NCBI GenBank assembly: GCA_905216075.1
Contig: CAJMSO010000001.1
Span: 1 to 34,923, forward strand
From: an uncultured bacterium
GTDB taxonomy: Bacteria > Actinomycetota > Coriobacteriia > Coriobacteriales > Coriobacteriaceae
DNA length: 34,923 bases
Direction: 5' to 3'
The translations under genes were made by a program, and so were the position numbers. The notes under the pieces were generated by a model. It searched no databases. It was given only the letters and a program-made list of their open reading frames with translations, and was not told where the DNA came from. Positions 16,488-23,477 of this stretch are shown here, in pieces. Within the stretch, counting starts at the first letter, position 1; each line of letters begins with the position of its first letter.

Positions 16488-16515
16488 GTGCGCCCGGTTC
16501 CCTTGCCGGGCGCAC
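16488..16515 (+). other. perfect intercistronic hairpin
   Basis: GTGCGCCCGG and CCGGGCGCAC form a perfect 10-bp GC-rich stem with an 8-base loop, between the transporter and esterase genes. No T-run follows, so it is more likely an mRNA-processing or stability element than a terminator. Confidence 0.6.
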
Positions 16516-16551
16516 CTCCGTTGCGATTTCGAAAGGTTGGGTTCACGAGCC

Positions 16552-17529
16552 ATGCCAAGTGCTCAGGAGCTACAACATCAATTTGGTGAATATCGAGGCG
16601 CCATGCCCCGTCCATCAGATTTCGATCTCTTTTGGAAGGATCGCATGGCCGAGGCCGACGCCGTCGGGCTTGACTATGCGATCGAGGCGGCATCGGTCAC
16701 CGACGCCGTGACCTGCCAGCTTTTCGACCTCTGGTATACCGGCATGTGTGGCGCTCGCCTTCATGCCAAGTACCTTAAACCCGTCTCGGACGAGCCCGTG
16801 CCGTTGGTACTTCAGTTCCATGGGTATCCAGGTGCAAGCCGCAGCTGGTTTGAGCAGGCATCGTTTGCGGGCATGGGCATGGCACTCATCGCCCTCGACT
16901 GCCCCGGCCAAGGAGGTCCCTCCGAGGACATTGGCGGATTTGAGGGCACAACGGTTGCGGGCCATATCGTCGCCGGTATCGACGGCGACCCGGCCAACCT
17001 CTACTATGTCCGCTTGCACCAAGATATTCGCATCCTGTGCCGCATCGTTCGCGAGCTCGAGGGCATCGATCTTGCCCGTGTGTTTGTGAACGGCGCGTCG
17101 CAGGGCGGCGGTTTGGGCATTGCGACCTGCGCACTTAACAGCGAGCTTATCAATCGCGCCGCCATCCTCTATCCCTTCCTGTCAGATTTCCGCCTGGTCT
17201 GGGATTTGGATGCCGACGACATTGCCTACGAGGGCCTGCGCTATTGGTCTCGCTGGTTTGACGAGGACTCGACTCGTATTGACGAAGCCTATGCCAAGCT
17301 GGCGTACTTCGATTCCAAGAACTTTGCCCCCATGGTCAAATGCCCTGTGCTGTTTGGCACAGGCACAGCCGATATTGTCTGTCCGCCAGCGACGCAGTTT
17401 GCGGTCTATAACAACCTGACCTGTGAAAAGTGTCATGAGTTCTTTGAAGGCTTTGGCCACGAGGAGATTCAGGATTTTGACGATCTGATCATTCCGTTTT
17501 TCTGCAAGGGAGGGGAGGCTCATGTCTAA
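16552..17529 (+). CDS. alpha/beta-hydrolase acetyl-esterase (AXE1 / cephalosporin-C deacetylase family)
   Basis: A 325-residue cytoplasmic carbohydrate-esterase-like protein. A family-typical N-terminal region is followed by an oxyanion-hole segment FHGYPGASRSW. The catalytic triad is readable: Ser183 in GASQGGG, Asp274 in GTADIVCPP and His303 in FGHEE. Family enzymes remove acetyl groups from sugars and antibiotics. Lying between a sialic-acid-type transporter and the lyase, it probably removes O-acetyl groups from imported sialic acids so that the lyase can act; this is inferred from context. The start is uncertain: ATG 16552 has GAAAGG 15 bases upstream, and a TTG at 16537 would be too close to that site. 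No signal peptide is seen. Confidence 0.82.
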   Translation: MPSAQELQHQFGEYRGAMPRPSDFDLFWKDRMAEADAVGLDYAIEAASVTDAVTCQLFDLWYTGMCGARLHAKYLKPVSDEPVPLVLQFHGYPGASRSWFEQASFAGMGMALIALDCPGQGGPSEDIGGFEGTTVAGHIVAGIDGDPANLYYVRLHQDIRILCRIVRELEGIDLARVFVNGASQGGGLGIATCALNSELINRAAILYPFLSDFRLVWDLDADDIAYEGLRYWSRWFDEDSTRIDEAYAKLAYFDSKNFAPMVKCPVLFGTGTADIVCPPATQFAVYNNLTCEKCHEFFEGFGHEEIQDFDDLIIPFFCKGGEAHV

Positions 17530-18373
17530 GTGCGAGAGCAATGTCAATGAGCTGATTGTCCCCGGGCTCGTGGGAATTCCTGGAACGGTTTCGTCAAGGC
17601 TCGCAGAATATCGGGACTGGCGCGGTGATGTCCAAGCAGATGTTTCTGATTTAGAGACATGCGTTTCGAATCTTGAGATTCAAGGCCTGGCCATTACGGC
17701 GATTGATTTTGTTAACCCCTGCGCCCGTTACTCGGAGGTTTCCTTTGAGCTCGGTGACGATGCGATTCACGCTCGTTTGATCGAGCCTGTCGGTCGTGCC
17801 CGAGTATCTGAGCGCGTGCCGCTGTGCCTGATGTTCCACGACATCGATCGGCCTGTGCGCGGCTGGCATCACATGACGAGATTTGCCGCCATGGGGTATG
17901 CCGTCCTCGCGCTGGATGACGATGTTGCTGGTGCGGACGACCTGCGGCGGGGGATTTCTTCGCCCGCTTTTGTCGAGCGCGTCCGTTGGGGTTGCGCGCT
18001 GGCGAAGGTGGCGCGCAATCTTGATGGCATGGACCCCGACCGCATCTTTGCATGGGGCGAGGGCCTTGGCGGCGGAGTCGCGCTGGCGGTTTCTGCTCTG
18101 GACGAGCGGGGCCTTGCCTGCACGGCGGTTGCCAATCCAATTCCCGGTGGTCTCGAGGCGCTGTCGTCTCGGGTGCGCGGATCGGTGCTCATGGGCACAT
18201 CGCTTATGGATGCCGTGAGCGATCCCAAGGGCCAGTTTGCCGTGTTCAACGGTCTTGAGTGTGACCGGAGGCATATCATCTATGCCAAATACGCTCACGA
18301 GCGCATCAATGCGTTCGAAAACGAAGTCGTCGACTTTTTTAACCAAACGTTCTACTCGTGTTCTTTGGCCTAG
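17522..18373 (+). CDS. AXE1-like esterase paralogue lacking the catalytic serine (probable pseudoenzyme)
   Basis: A 283-residue paralogue of the preceding esterase that overlaps it by eight bases and has a strong GGGGAGG ribosome site. Similarity is clear around the former nucleophile (RIFAWGEGLGGG against RVFVNGASQGGG), the acid region (GTSLMDAVSDPKGQFAVFN against GTADIVCPPATQFAVYN) and the histidine (YAHERI against FGHEEI). The serine position is Gly181, while Asp and His persist. The frame is intact and codon usage normal, so it is not a decayed pseudogene. It may be a structural or regulatory partner of the active enzyme, or bind a sugar. Its function is unknown. Confidence 0.75.
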   Translation: MSKCESNVNELIVPGLVGIPGTVSSRLAEYRDWRGDVQADVSDLETCVSNLEIQGLAITAIDFVNPCARYSEVSFELGDDAIHARLIEPVGRARVSERVPLCLMFHDIDRPVRGWHHMTRFAAMGYAVLALDDDVAGADDLRRGISSPAFVERVRWGCALAKVARNLDGMDPDRIFAWGEGLGGGVALAVSALDERGLACTAVANPIPGGLEALSSRVRGSVLMGTSLMDAVSDPKGQFAVFNGLECDRRHIIYAKYAHERINAFENEVVDFFNQTFYSCSLA

Positions 18374-18441
18374 ACGGCCTGGACACTGCCAACAAGAGTG
18401 GGTGGCATAGGGCCGCCCGCCAGACAACTAAGGAGATTCTT

Positions 18442-19362
18442 GTGGCAACTCAGAAATTCACCGGCGTTATCCCTCCCGTCGTTGTTCCCGATACCGAAGA
18501 TCACCAGCTCGACGTTGCCTCCTTTGAGCGCAGCATCAACCGCATGATCGATGCCGGCGTCGATGGCCTGTTCTTCTTGGGATCCTCGGGCGAGGTCGTC
18601 TTCTCCACCGACGAGCGCCGTCGCCAGATTATCGCCGAGGCCGTTCGTATCGTCGACCACCGTGTGCCTGTTCTGGTCGGCATCATCGATACCGAGACCG
18701 AGCGCATGATCGAGCACGGCAAGGTCGCCCAGGAGCTGGGCGCCGATGCCCTCGTCGCCACCTGCCCGTTCTATGCCCTGCAGGGCATGACCGAGGTCGA
18801 GGAGCACTTCCGTATCCTGCACGAGGAGCTCGACCTGCCCATCTTCGCCTATGACATTCCCGTCTGCGTTCACACCAAGCTCCCCTGGAAGCTCCTTGCC
18901 AAGCTCGGCGCCGAGGGCGTCCTTGCTGGCGTCAAGGATTCCTCGGGTGATGACATCTCGTTCCGCTACCTCGTTCAGGAGAACGAGAAGAACGGCCATC
19001 CGATGAGCATCCTCACCGGTCACGAGGTTGTTGTCGACGGCGCCTACCTCGGTGGCGCCGACGGTTCCGTCCCGGGTCTCGCCAACGTTGAGCCCGAGGG
19101 CTACGTGCGTCAGTGGAAGGCCGCTCAGGCTGGTGACTGGGCTACCGTCAAGGCCGAGCAGGATCGCCTCAATGAGATTTCGCACATCTGGGATGTCACC
19201 TCGGGCGTCCAGGGCTATGCCGGTGGCGTCGGCGCCTTCAAGACCGCTATGAACCTCATGGGCATCTTCGACAGCCCGACCATGCCGCGCCCGGTGAAGG
19301 CCATGACCGGCGAGAACGTCGAGGCGATTAAGAAGGTCCTCCAGGACAACGGTCTCCTGTAA
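18442..19362 (+). CDS. nanA: N-acetylneuraminate lyase (DapA/NanA aldolase family)
   Basis: A 306-residue TIM-barrel class I aldolase. The Schiff-base lysine is Lys165 in GVKDSSGD and the partner tyrosine is Tyr137 in FAYDIP, matching the numbering of E. coli NanA. The carboxylate-binding loop is GSSGE (47-51). It would split N-acetylneuraminate into ManNAc and pyruvate in the cytoplasm. Family members also include dihydrodipicolinate synthases and other aldolases, and the motifs alone do not exclude these. Adjacency to ROK kinase and NanE genes decides for sialic acid. GTG at 18442 is chosen because AAGGAG lies six bases upstream; the longer frame lacks a site. A very long hairpin begins three bases after its stop. 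Confidence 0.8.
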   Translation: MATQKFTGVIPPVVVPDTEDHQLDVASFERSINRMIDAGVDGLFFLGSSGEVVFSTDERRRQIIAEAVRIVDHRVPVLVGIIDTETERMIEHGKVAQELGADALVATCPFYALQGMTEVEEHFRILHEELDLPIFAYDIPVCVHTKLPWKLLAKLGAEGVLAGVKDSSGDDISFRYLVQENEKNGHPMSILTGHEVVVDGAYLGGADGSVPGLANVEPEGYVRQWKAAQAGDWATVKAEQDRLNEISHIWDVTSGVQGYAGGVGAFKTAMNLMGIFDSPTMPRPVKAMTGENVEAIKKVLQDNGLL

Positions 19363-19365
19363 AGC

Positions 19366-19460
19366 TTCCCCAGGCACCCGATCTTGGGGCTCAAGTGGTC
19401 GGGCGTGACCCATTAGGTCAACGCCCGACCACTTTCACCCCAACCTCGGGCACCTGGGAA
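19366..19460 (+). repeat. 95-nt imperfect inverted repeat (37 base pairs) between nanA and the kinase gene
   Basis: The two 45-base arms fold with 37 pairs around a 5-base loop (CATTA, 19411-19415). From the base, the stem runs TTCCC/GGGAA, one bulge, AGG/CCT, a 2x2 loop, CCCGA/TCGGG, a 2x2 loop, TTGGGG/CCCCAA, a 3x3 loop, then 14 uninterrupted pairs (AAGTGGTCGGGCGT), one bulge and GACC/GGTC. No T-run follows. It is much larger than an intrinsic terminator. It could be a processing site, a mobile palindromic element, or a small RNA. Confidence 0.75.
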
Positions 19461-19533
19461 ACCTTTACGAAGTTGCGGCGATAACACCGCCTTCATTTCC
19501 TGTAGTTGTTTTTTATCTCCTAAGGAGAGCGAC

Positions 19534-20499
19534 ATGGAGAACAAGTACGTCTGCTCTGTCGATATCGGCGGAACTAAGATCGCGACTGCCATCATGGAGT
19601 ACCCGGCTGACGGTAGTGTGCCCCATCCCGTTTTTGAGGCCGAGGTTCCTACTGAGGCCCAGGAGGGCGGCGAGGCCGTCTTCCAGCGTATCGAGGCGTC
19701 CATCAAGGCTGCTCTCGAGGCGAATCCCGATGTCGAGGTCCTTGGCGTCGGTATCGGTGCCGCCGGCGTCGTCGATCCCAAGACGGGCGCCATCGCGTAT
19801 GCCAATGAGATCATGCCCGGCTGGTCCGGCGTTCAGTTGGGGCCGCGTCTGCGCGAGGACCTCGGTCTTCCCGTTGCCGTCGTAGGCGACGTGCAGGCTC
19901 ATGCTCTGGGCGAGGCCCACTGGGGCGTCGGCAAGGGCAAGTTCTCCGTCTTGTGTCTTGGCATCGGTACGGGCATCGGCGGCGCATATGTCGAGAACGG
20001 CCGCGTGATGCAGGGCTTCCATGGTGCTGCCGGCCATATGGGCCACATCGAGTGCTCGGCTGCCGCCGGCATTCCCTGCGCCTGCGGGCGTTCCGGCCAT
20101 CTGGAGTCGGTTGCTTCGGGCACTTCCATTGGTCGAATGTACGATGAGCGTTTTGGCCGCGTCGACCCCAGCCGTCCTTCGGTCGGTCGCGATGTGAACG
20201 ACCTGTGCCGTGCGGGCGACGCAAAGGCGACCGAGGTCATCCATGACGCCGGCTTTGCGCTGGGTGCCAGCTTGGGCTCGCTCGCTAACATCCTGGACCC
20301 TGAGGTCATCGTCCTTTCGGGCGGCGTGATCCACCAAGGTCCCGATTGGCGTTCGCAGACGTGGAAGGATTCGGTGCACGAGGGCTATGCCAGCCAGGCG
20401 CTCGATCCGCTTCAGGACACGCCGATCCTCATCGGTTCGCTGGAGGGCGACGCGCCGCTTATTGGTGCCGCCGAACACCTTCTTGCATCGTTGAAGTAA
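19534..20499 (+). CDS. nanK: ROK-family sugar kinase, probable N-acetylmannosamine kinase
   Basis: A 321-residue ROK kinase expected to phosphorylate ManNAc to ManNAc-6-P with ATP. It has the phosphate loop DIGGTKIATAI (10-20), catalytic Asp119 in GDVQAHALGE, the GTGIGG loop (145-150), and the sugar/zinc region GAAGHMGH (164-171) with CACGRSGHLES. His168 replaces the glutamate of ROK glucokinases, as in E. coli NanK as I recall it, which supports a ManNAc role. Of the zinc ligands, His171, Cys182 and Cys184 are present and the usual third cysteine is His189. The start follows AAGGAG. It is followed by a 98-nt hairpin and nanE. A glucokinase role is the alternative. Confidence 0.78.
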   Translation: MENKYVCSVDIGGTKIATAIMEYPADGSVPHPVFEAEVPTEAQEGGEAVFQRIEASIKAALEANPDVEVLGVGIGAAGVVDPKTGAIAYANEIMPGWSGVQLGPRLREDLGLPVAVVGDVQAHALGEAHWGVGKGKFSVLCLGIGTGIGGAYVENGRVMQGFHGAAGHMGHIECSAAAGIPCACGRSGHLESVASGTSIGRMYDERFGRVDPSRPSVGRDVNDLCRAGDAKATEVIHDAGFALGASLGSLANILDPEVIVLSGGVIHQGPDWRSQTWKDSVHEGYASQALDPLQDTPILIGSLEGDAPLIGAAEHLLASLK

Positions 20500-20516
20500 A
20501 CATAACTACCAAGTGC

Positions 20517-20614
20517 GCCTTCTGAGGTGCCGCAGATTGACGTGAAAGAGGAGCAAAGCGTACTTCGGTACGTGAGCGACGGTTTGAACGTCAAGGTGCG
20601 GTGTCTCAGAAGGC
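20517..20614 (+). repeat. 98-nt imperfect inverted repeat with UUCG-capped apex
   Basis: GCCTTCTGAG (20517-20526) pairs perfectly with CTCAGAAGGC (20605-20614). The stem continues through three G-U pairs and CCGCA/TGCGG, a 2x2 loop, then TTGACGT/ACGTCAA. The apex is CGTAC-TTCG-GTACG (20559-20572). The sequence CTGTTTTG follows, so partial termination is possible. The element lies between the kinase gene and nanE, about 1 kb after the other long hairpin, but the two arms are not similar in sequence. It resembles an interspersed palindromic repeat; this could not be tested here. Confidence 0.7.
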
Positions 20615-20639
20615 TGTTTTGAGAAAGGTTGAGTCGAAC

Positions 20640-21326
20640 ATGACCGTCAATCCTTTGATTCAATCCCTGAAGGGCAAGCTCGTCGTGAGCGTTCAGGCGT
20701 ATATGGGCGAGCCGCTTCGTACGCCCGAGACCATGGCGCAAATGTCTCGCGCTTGCGAGCTCGGCGGCGCCGCCGCCATTCGCTGCCAGGGCCTTGCCGA
20801 CATTGCCGCCATTAAGGGTCGCTGTGAGGTTCCCGTTATCGGCCTGTGGAAGGATGGGCACGAGGGCGTTTACATCACGCCGACGCTGCGTCACGCTCGC
20901 GCCTGCGTTGCTGCCGGTGCCGATATCGTGGCGATCGACGCCACCGATCGTCCGCGCCCCGATGGCAAGACGGTCGAGGATACCTTCCGCCCGCTGCACG
21001 AGGAGGGTGTGCTCCTGATGGCGGATTGTGCCACCATCGAGGACATTCGCCGTGCTGTTGATATGGGCTTTGACCTGGTATCCACCACGCTTTCTCACGG
21101 CGTCGCCGCCATCGACTGCACCATGGCCGATGGCCCCGACCTGCCGCTCCTGCGTCAGGCGACTGAGGAATTCCCTGGCCTTCCTATCATTTGCGAGGGC
21201 CGCGTGCATACGCCCGAGGAGGCTCGCGCCGCGATCGATGCTGGCGCCTGGGCCGTTGTCGTCGGCACCGCCATCACGCACCCCACGAGTATTACGAGTT
21301 GGTTCAAGGCTGCGCTTGAGGCGTAA
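20640..21326 (+). CDS. nanE: N-acetylmannosamine-6-phosphate 2-epimerase
   Basis: A 228-residue TIM-barrel epimerase that converts ManNAc-6-P to GlcNAc-6-P, linking sialic acid to amino-sugar catabolism. NanE hallmarks are GLWKDG with the catalytic lysine Lys71, DIVAIDATDRPRP (about 96-107), Glu186 in ICEGRVHTPEEA and the phosphate-binding end GAWAVVVGTAITHP. Length matches the family (about 225-230). ATG at 20640 has GAGAAAGG 11 bases upstream, a longish spacing. It is the last gene of the island; NagA and NagB, needed for the next steps, are not in the window. Confidence 0.94.
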   Translation: MTVNPLIQSLKGKLVVSVQAYMGEPLRTPETMAQMSRACELGGAAAIRCQGLADIAAIKGRCEVPVIGLWKDGHEGVYITPTLRHARACVAAGADIVAIDATDRPRPDGKTVEDTFRPLHEEGVLLMADCATIEDIRRAVDMGFDLVSTTLSHGVAAIDCTMADGPDLPLLRQATEEFPGLPIICEGRVHTPEEARAAIDAGAWAVVVGTAITHPTSITSWFKAALEA

Positions 21327-21353
21327 GACAGGCCTCGTATCCGCTCGGGGCGG

Positions 21354-21359
21354 TATACT
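21354..21359 (+). promoter_or_regulatory. possible -10 element for rapZ-whiA
   Basis: TATACT lies 28 bases past the nanE stop. No good -35 is seen at 16-19 bases upstream (GGCCTC). If it is used, the rapZ transcript would begin just before the hairpin at 21378. Confidence 0.3.
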
Positions 21360-21377
21360 CAATATAGGCAATTGACC

Positions 21378-21415
21378 GCGCGGGATCCGGGTTGCTGGGT
21401 CCCGCGCTTGTTTTC
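21378..21415 (+). terminator. intrinsic terminator closing the nan island
   Basis: GCGCGGGATCC (21378-21388) and GGGTCCCGCGC (21397-21407) form an 11-bp stem with one G-U pair and an 8-base loop, followed by TTGTTTTC. This is a good intrinsic terminator. The rapZ ribosome site GGGAGG begins right after it. Confidence 0.75.
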
Positions 21416-21427
21416 GGGAGGCAGCAC

Positions 21428-22348
21428 ATGCAAAAGGGAGATGCCATGGATGCGGCGGAGCGCTCGGAGCGCATCCCCGATATCGTCATCATCACCGGAA
21501 TGTCCGGATCGGGCCGCACACAGGCCATGCACGTGTTCGAGGACATGGGCTATTTTTGCATCGATAACCTGCCTCCGCGTCTCATCGCCCAGCTTGCCGA
21601 GCTCGTCGGCATCAATACGGGCGTGGGCAGGCATCTCGCCGTCACCTGCGATTTGCGTAGCCAGGGACTGTTTGACGAGTTGCTCGATGCGGTCGCCGCG
21701 CTCGAAGAGCGCGAGATGAGCTGTGACATCGTGTTTCTCGAGGCCTCTGACGAGGTGCTGATCCGTCGTTATAGCGAAAATCGCCGCCGTCATCCCATTG
21801 CCAAGCCGGGGGAGACTACGGCCGATGCCATTCAGCGCGAGCGCCTTCAGCTGCAGGGCGTGCGCGACCGAGCCGATATGATTATCGACACGAGCCGTCT
21901 GCGCACCTCTGCGCTGCGTAACAAGCTACGTATGGCATTTTCCGAGCTGTCCGACCAGCAGCTCATGGACGTCCACGTGTTCTCGTTTGGCTTTAAGCAC
22001 GGCATGCCCGTCGAGGCGGACATTATGATCGACGTCCGCTTCCTGCCCAATCCGTTCTACGATCCCGAGATGCGCACCATGACCGGTCTCGATAAAAAGG
22101 TCTCTGATTTTGTTCTGGACCATCCCAAGACGCAGGAGTTTTGGAAGGCCTGGACACAGCTGCTCGATACGGTGATGCCGGGCTATATCGCCGAGGGCAA
22201 GCCGCAGCTTTCTATCGCCATCGGCTGTACGGGCGGCCAGCACCGCAGCGTTGCCATTGCCGAGGCCACGGCCCGTTACCTGGAAGGCGCTCAGTACCAC
22301 GTGAGCATCTCCCACCGCGACCTGTCGCGCGCCAACACGAAGGCATAG
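21428..22348 (+). CDS. rapZ: RapZ (YvcJ) family RNase adapter / nucleotide-binding protein
   Basis: A 306-residue P-loop protein. It has the family's Walker A variant GMSGSGRT (about 24-31), CIDNLPP (44-50) and the C-terminal segment IGCTGGQHRSVAIAE. In E. coli RapZ links amino-sugar (GlcN6P) status to small-RNA decay; in Gram-positives its role is less clear. Two starts are plausible: ATG 21428 (GGGAGG six bases upstream) and ATG 21446 (AAGGGAG five bases upstream); the longer is given. It sits six bases before whiA. Its usual neighbour yvcK is absent between them. Confidence 0.93.
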   Translation: MQKGDAMDAAERSERIPDIVIITGMSGSGRTQAMHVFEDMGYFCIDNLPPRLIAQLAELVGINTGVGRHLAVTCDLRSQGLFDELLDAVAALEEREMSCDIVFLEASDEVLIRRYSENRRRHPIAKPGETTADAIQRERLQLQGVRDRADMIIDTSRLRTSALRNKLRMAFSELSDQQLMDVHVFSFGFKHGMPVEADIMIDVRFLPNPFYDPEMRTMTGLDKKVSDFVLDHPKTQEFWKAWTQLLDTVMPGYIAEGKPQLSIAIGCTGGQHRSVAIAEATARYLEGAQYHVSISHRDLSRANTKA

Positions 22349-22354
22349 GCCTGC

Positions 22355-23284
22355 ATGTCGTTTACCGCTGAGGTGCGCGACGAGCTTGCGCGCTGCGAAC
22401 CCGAATGTGAATACTGCGATTTGTCGACGCTCGCCGCCCTCACGCGTGTGAGCGGTACACTTTCGTTGGCCGGCTCCGGGCGGTATCGTTTGACGGTCGC
22501 GACCGAGACGGGCGCCGTCGCGCGCACGATGATCACACTGACGCATCGCATCCTTAAGCTCAAAACGGAATTCACCGTTCGTAAATCGGTCTTGCATAAG
22601 GTTCGCAACTATCTCATTACCCTGCCCGACCAACCCGACCTGGACAAGGCTCTGGTGCTGCTGGGCATTTTAGACCGCAGGGGAGGGCTCGTCGCTGGTG
22701 TTCCCCGGCACATCGTTGCCCGTCCCTGCTGCAGGCTTGCCTACATCCGCGGCGCGCTCATTGCCGGCGGCTTCGTGGCCGATCCACGAGGCGATTTTCA
22801 TTTGGAGATCGCGGTGCAGGGCGAGCAATATGCCAAGGGGCTTTGCGATCTGTTGGAGCAGATTGGGGTCCATGCTCGTGTTAATGCGCGGCGGGGGTCA
22901 TATGCCGTGTACATTAAGAGCGCCGAGGAGATCGAGCAGCTCCTAAAGCTGGTCGGCGCCAAGCGCAGCGTTGCCGAGATCGAGGAAGCGCGCGCGGTCA
23001 AATTGGTTAAGAACGACGTAAACCGTCGCGTGAACGCCGAGCTCGCCAACCAGACCAGAAGCGCCGGTGCCGCCCAGCATCAGCTTGCGTTGATCGATGA
23101 GCTCGAGCAGCGTGGCCTTCGCGATGCGCTTCCGGATGCCTTGGCGGTCTTTTGCGACCTGCGCGAGCGCTACCCCGATCTGTCACTGCGTGATTTGGGG
23201 GAGATGGCTGACCCTCCCTTGTCGAAGTCGGCCCTCTACCATCGTGTTTTACGGCTTGAAAAGCTCATTGAAGCAAACAGGTAG
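22355..23284 (+). CDS. whiA: WhiA DNA-binding regulator
   Basis: A 309-residue protein of the WhiA family, a transcription factor in Streptomyces sporulation that is also found in non-sporulating Gram-positives, where it affects division and chromosome segregation. The degenerate LAGLIDADG homing-endonuclease fold is seen around YIRGALIAGGFVADPRGDFH (about 130-149). The C-terminal helix-turn-helix includes LRDLGEMADPPLSKSALYHR. The start at 22355 follows the rapZ stop by six bases. The partnership rapZ-whiA-gap-pgk-tpi is classic actinobacterial gene order. Confidence 0.96.
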   Translation: MSFTAEVRDELARCEPECEYCDLSTLAALTRVSGTLSLAGSGRYRLTVATETGAVARTMITLTHRILKLKTEFTVRKSVLHKVRNYLITLPDQPDLDKALVLLGILDRRGGLVAGVPRHIVARPCCRLAYIRGALIAGGFVADPRGDFHLEIAVQGEQYAKGLCDLLEQIGVHARVNARRGSYAVYIKSAEEIEQLLKLVGAKRSVAEIEEARAVKLVKNDVNRRVNAELANQTRSAGAAQHQLALIDELEQRGLRDALPDALAVFCDLRERYPDLSLRDLGEMADPPLSKSALYHRVLRLEKLIEANR

Positions 23285-23329
23285 TTTGAAGTATCGACTT
23301 ATATATGGATTTAACTGCTATTTTAGTCT

Positions 23330-23343
23330 TTAAAACGTTTTAA
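23330..23343 (+). promoter_or_regulatory. perfect 14-bp palindrome TTAAAACGTTTTAA, candidate LacI-family operator
   Basis: The perfect palindrome lies in the AT-rich spacer between whiA and gap, 57 bp upstream of the -10 of the gap promoter. The central AACGTT with CpG is typical of LacI/CcpA-type sites. A related site lies at the nan promoter (10624-10635). Confidence 0.45.
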
Positions 23344-23375
23344 CGTAAATTTGATTTTCAATTTCGAGCATTCTC

Positions 23376-23405
23376 GTGAAATTCAAGTCAAAAAAAAGGT
23401 ATATT
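23376..23405 (+). promoter_or_regulatory. probable promoter of gap
   Basis: GTGAAA (23376-23381) and TATATT (23400-23405) are separated by 18 bases including an A8 run. The start codon is about 70 bases downstream. The whole spacer 23285-23477 is markedly AT-rich compared with the genes on each side, as expected for a strong promoter region. Confidence 0.5.
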
Positions 23406-23477
23406 AGGCGAGTGGTTAGTTTGTGGGCCTCAACGGCGGGCGCTGTAGCTCGCGGGGGCCTTACGAAAGGAGACACA

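Noticed and set aside
12680..16693. A 1337-codon open frame on the minus strand, opposite the nan transporter genes
   Set aside because: It is the mirror of strongly biased GC-rich codons in the real plus-strand genes; its translation is low-complexity (Asp/Gly/His-rich) with no domain, and it spans four well-supported genes.
17522..18373. Treating the second esterase gene as a pseudogene
   Set aside because: The frame is intact, it has a strong ribosome site and normal codon use, and only the nucleophile is changed; pseudoenzyme fits better.
18442..19362. Calling the lyase a dihydrodipicolinate synthase (DapA)
   Set aside because: Family motifs are shared, but the neighbours are sialic-acid genes and no lysine-pathway gene is near.
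19366..20614. CRISPR array or tRNA in the repeat-rich spacers
   Set aside because: There are no regularly spaced direct repeats and no tRNA cloverleaf; both elements are single long inverted repeats.
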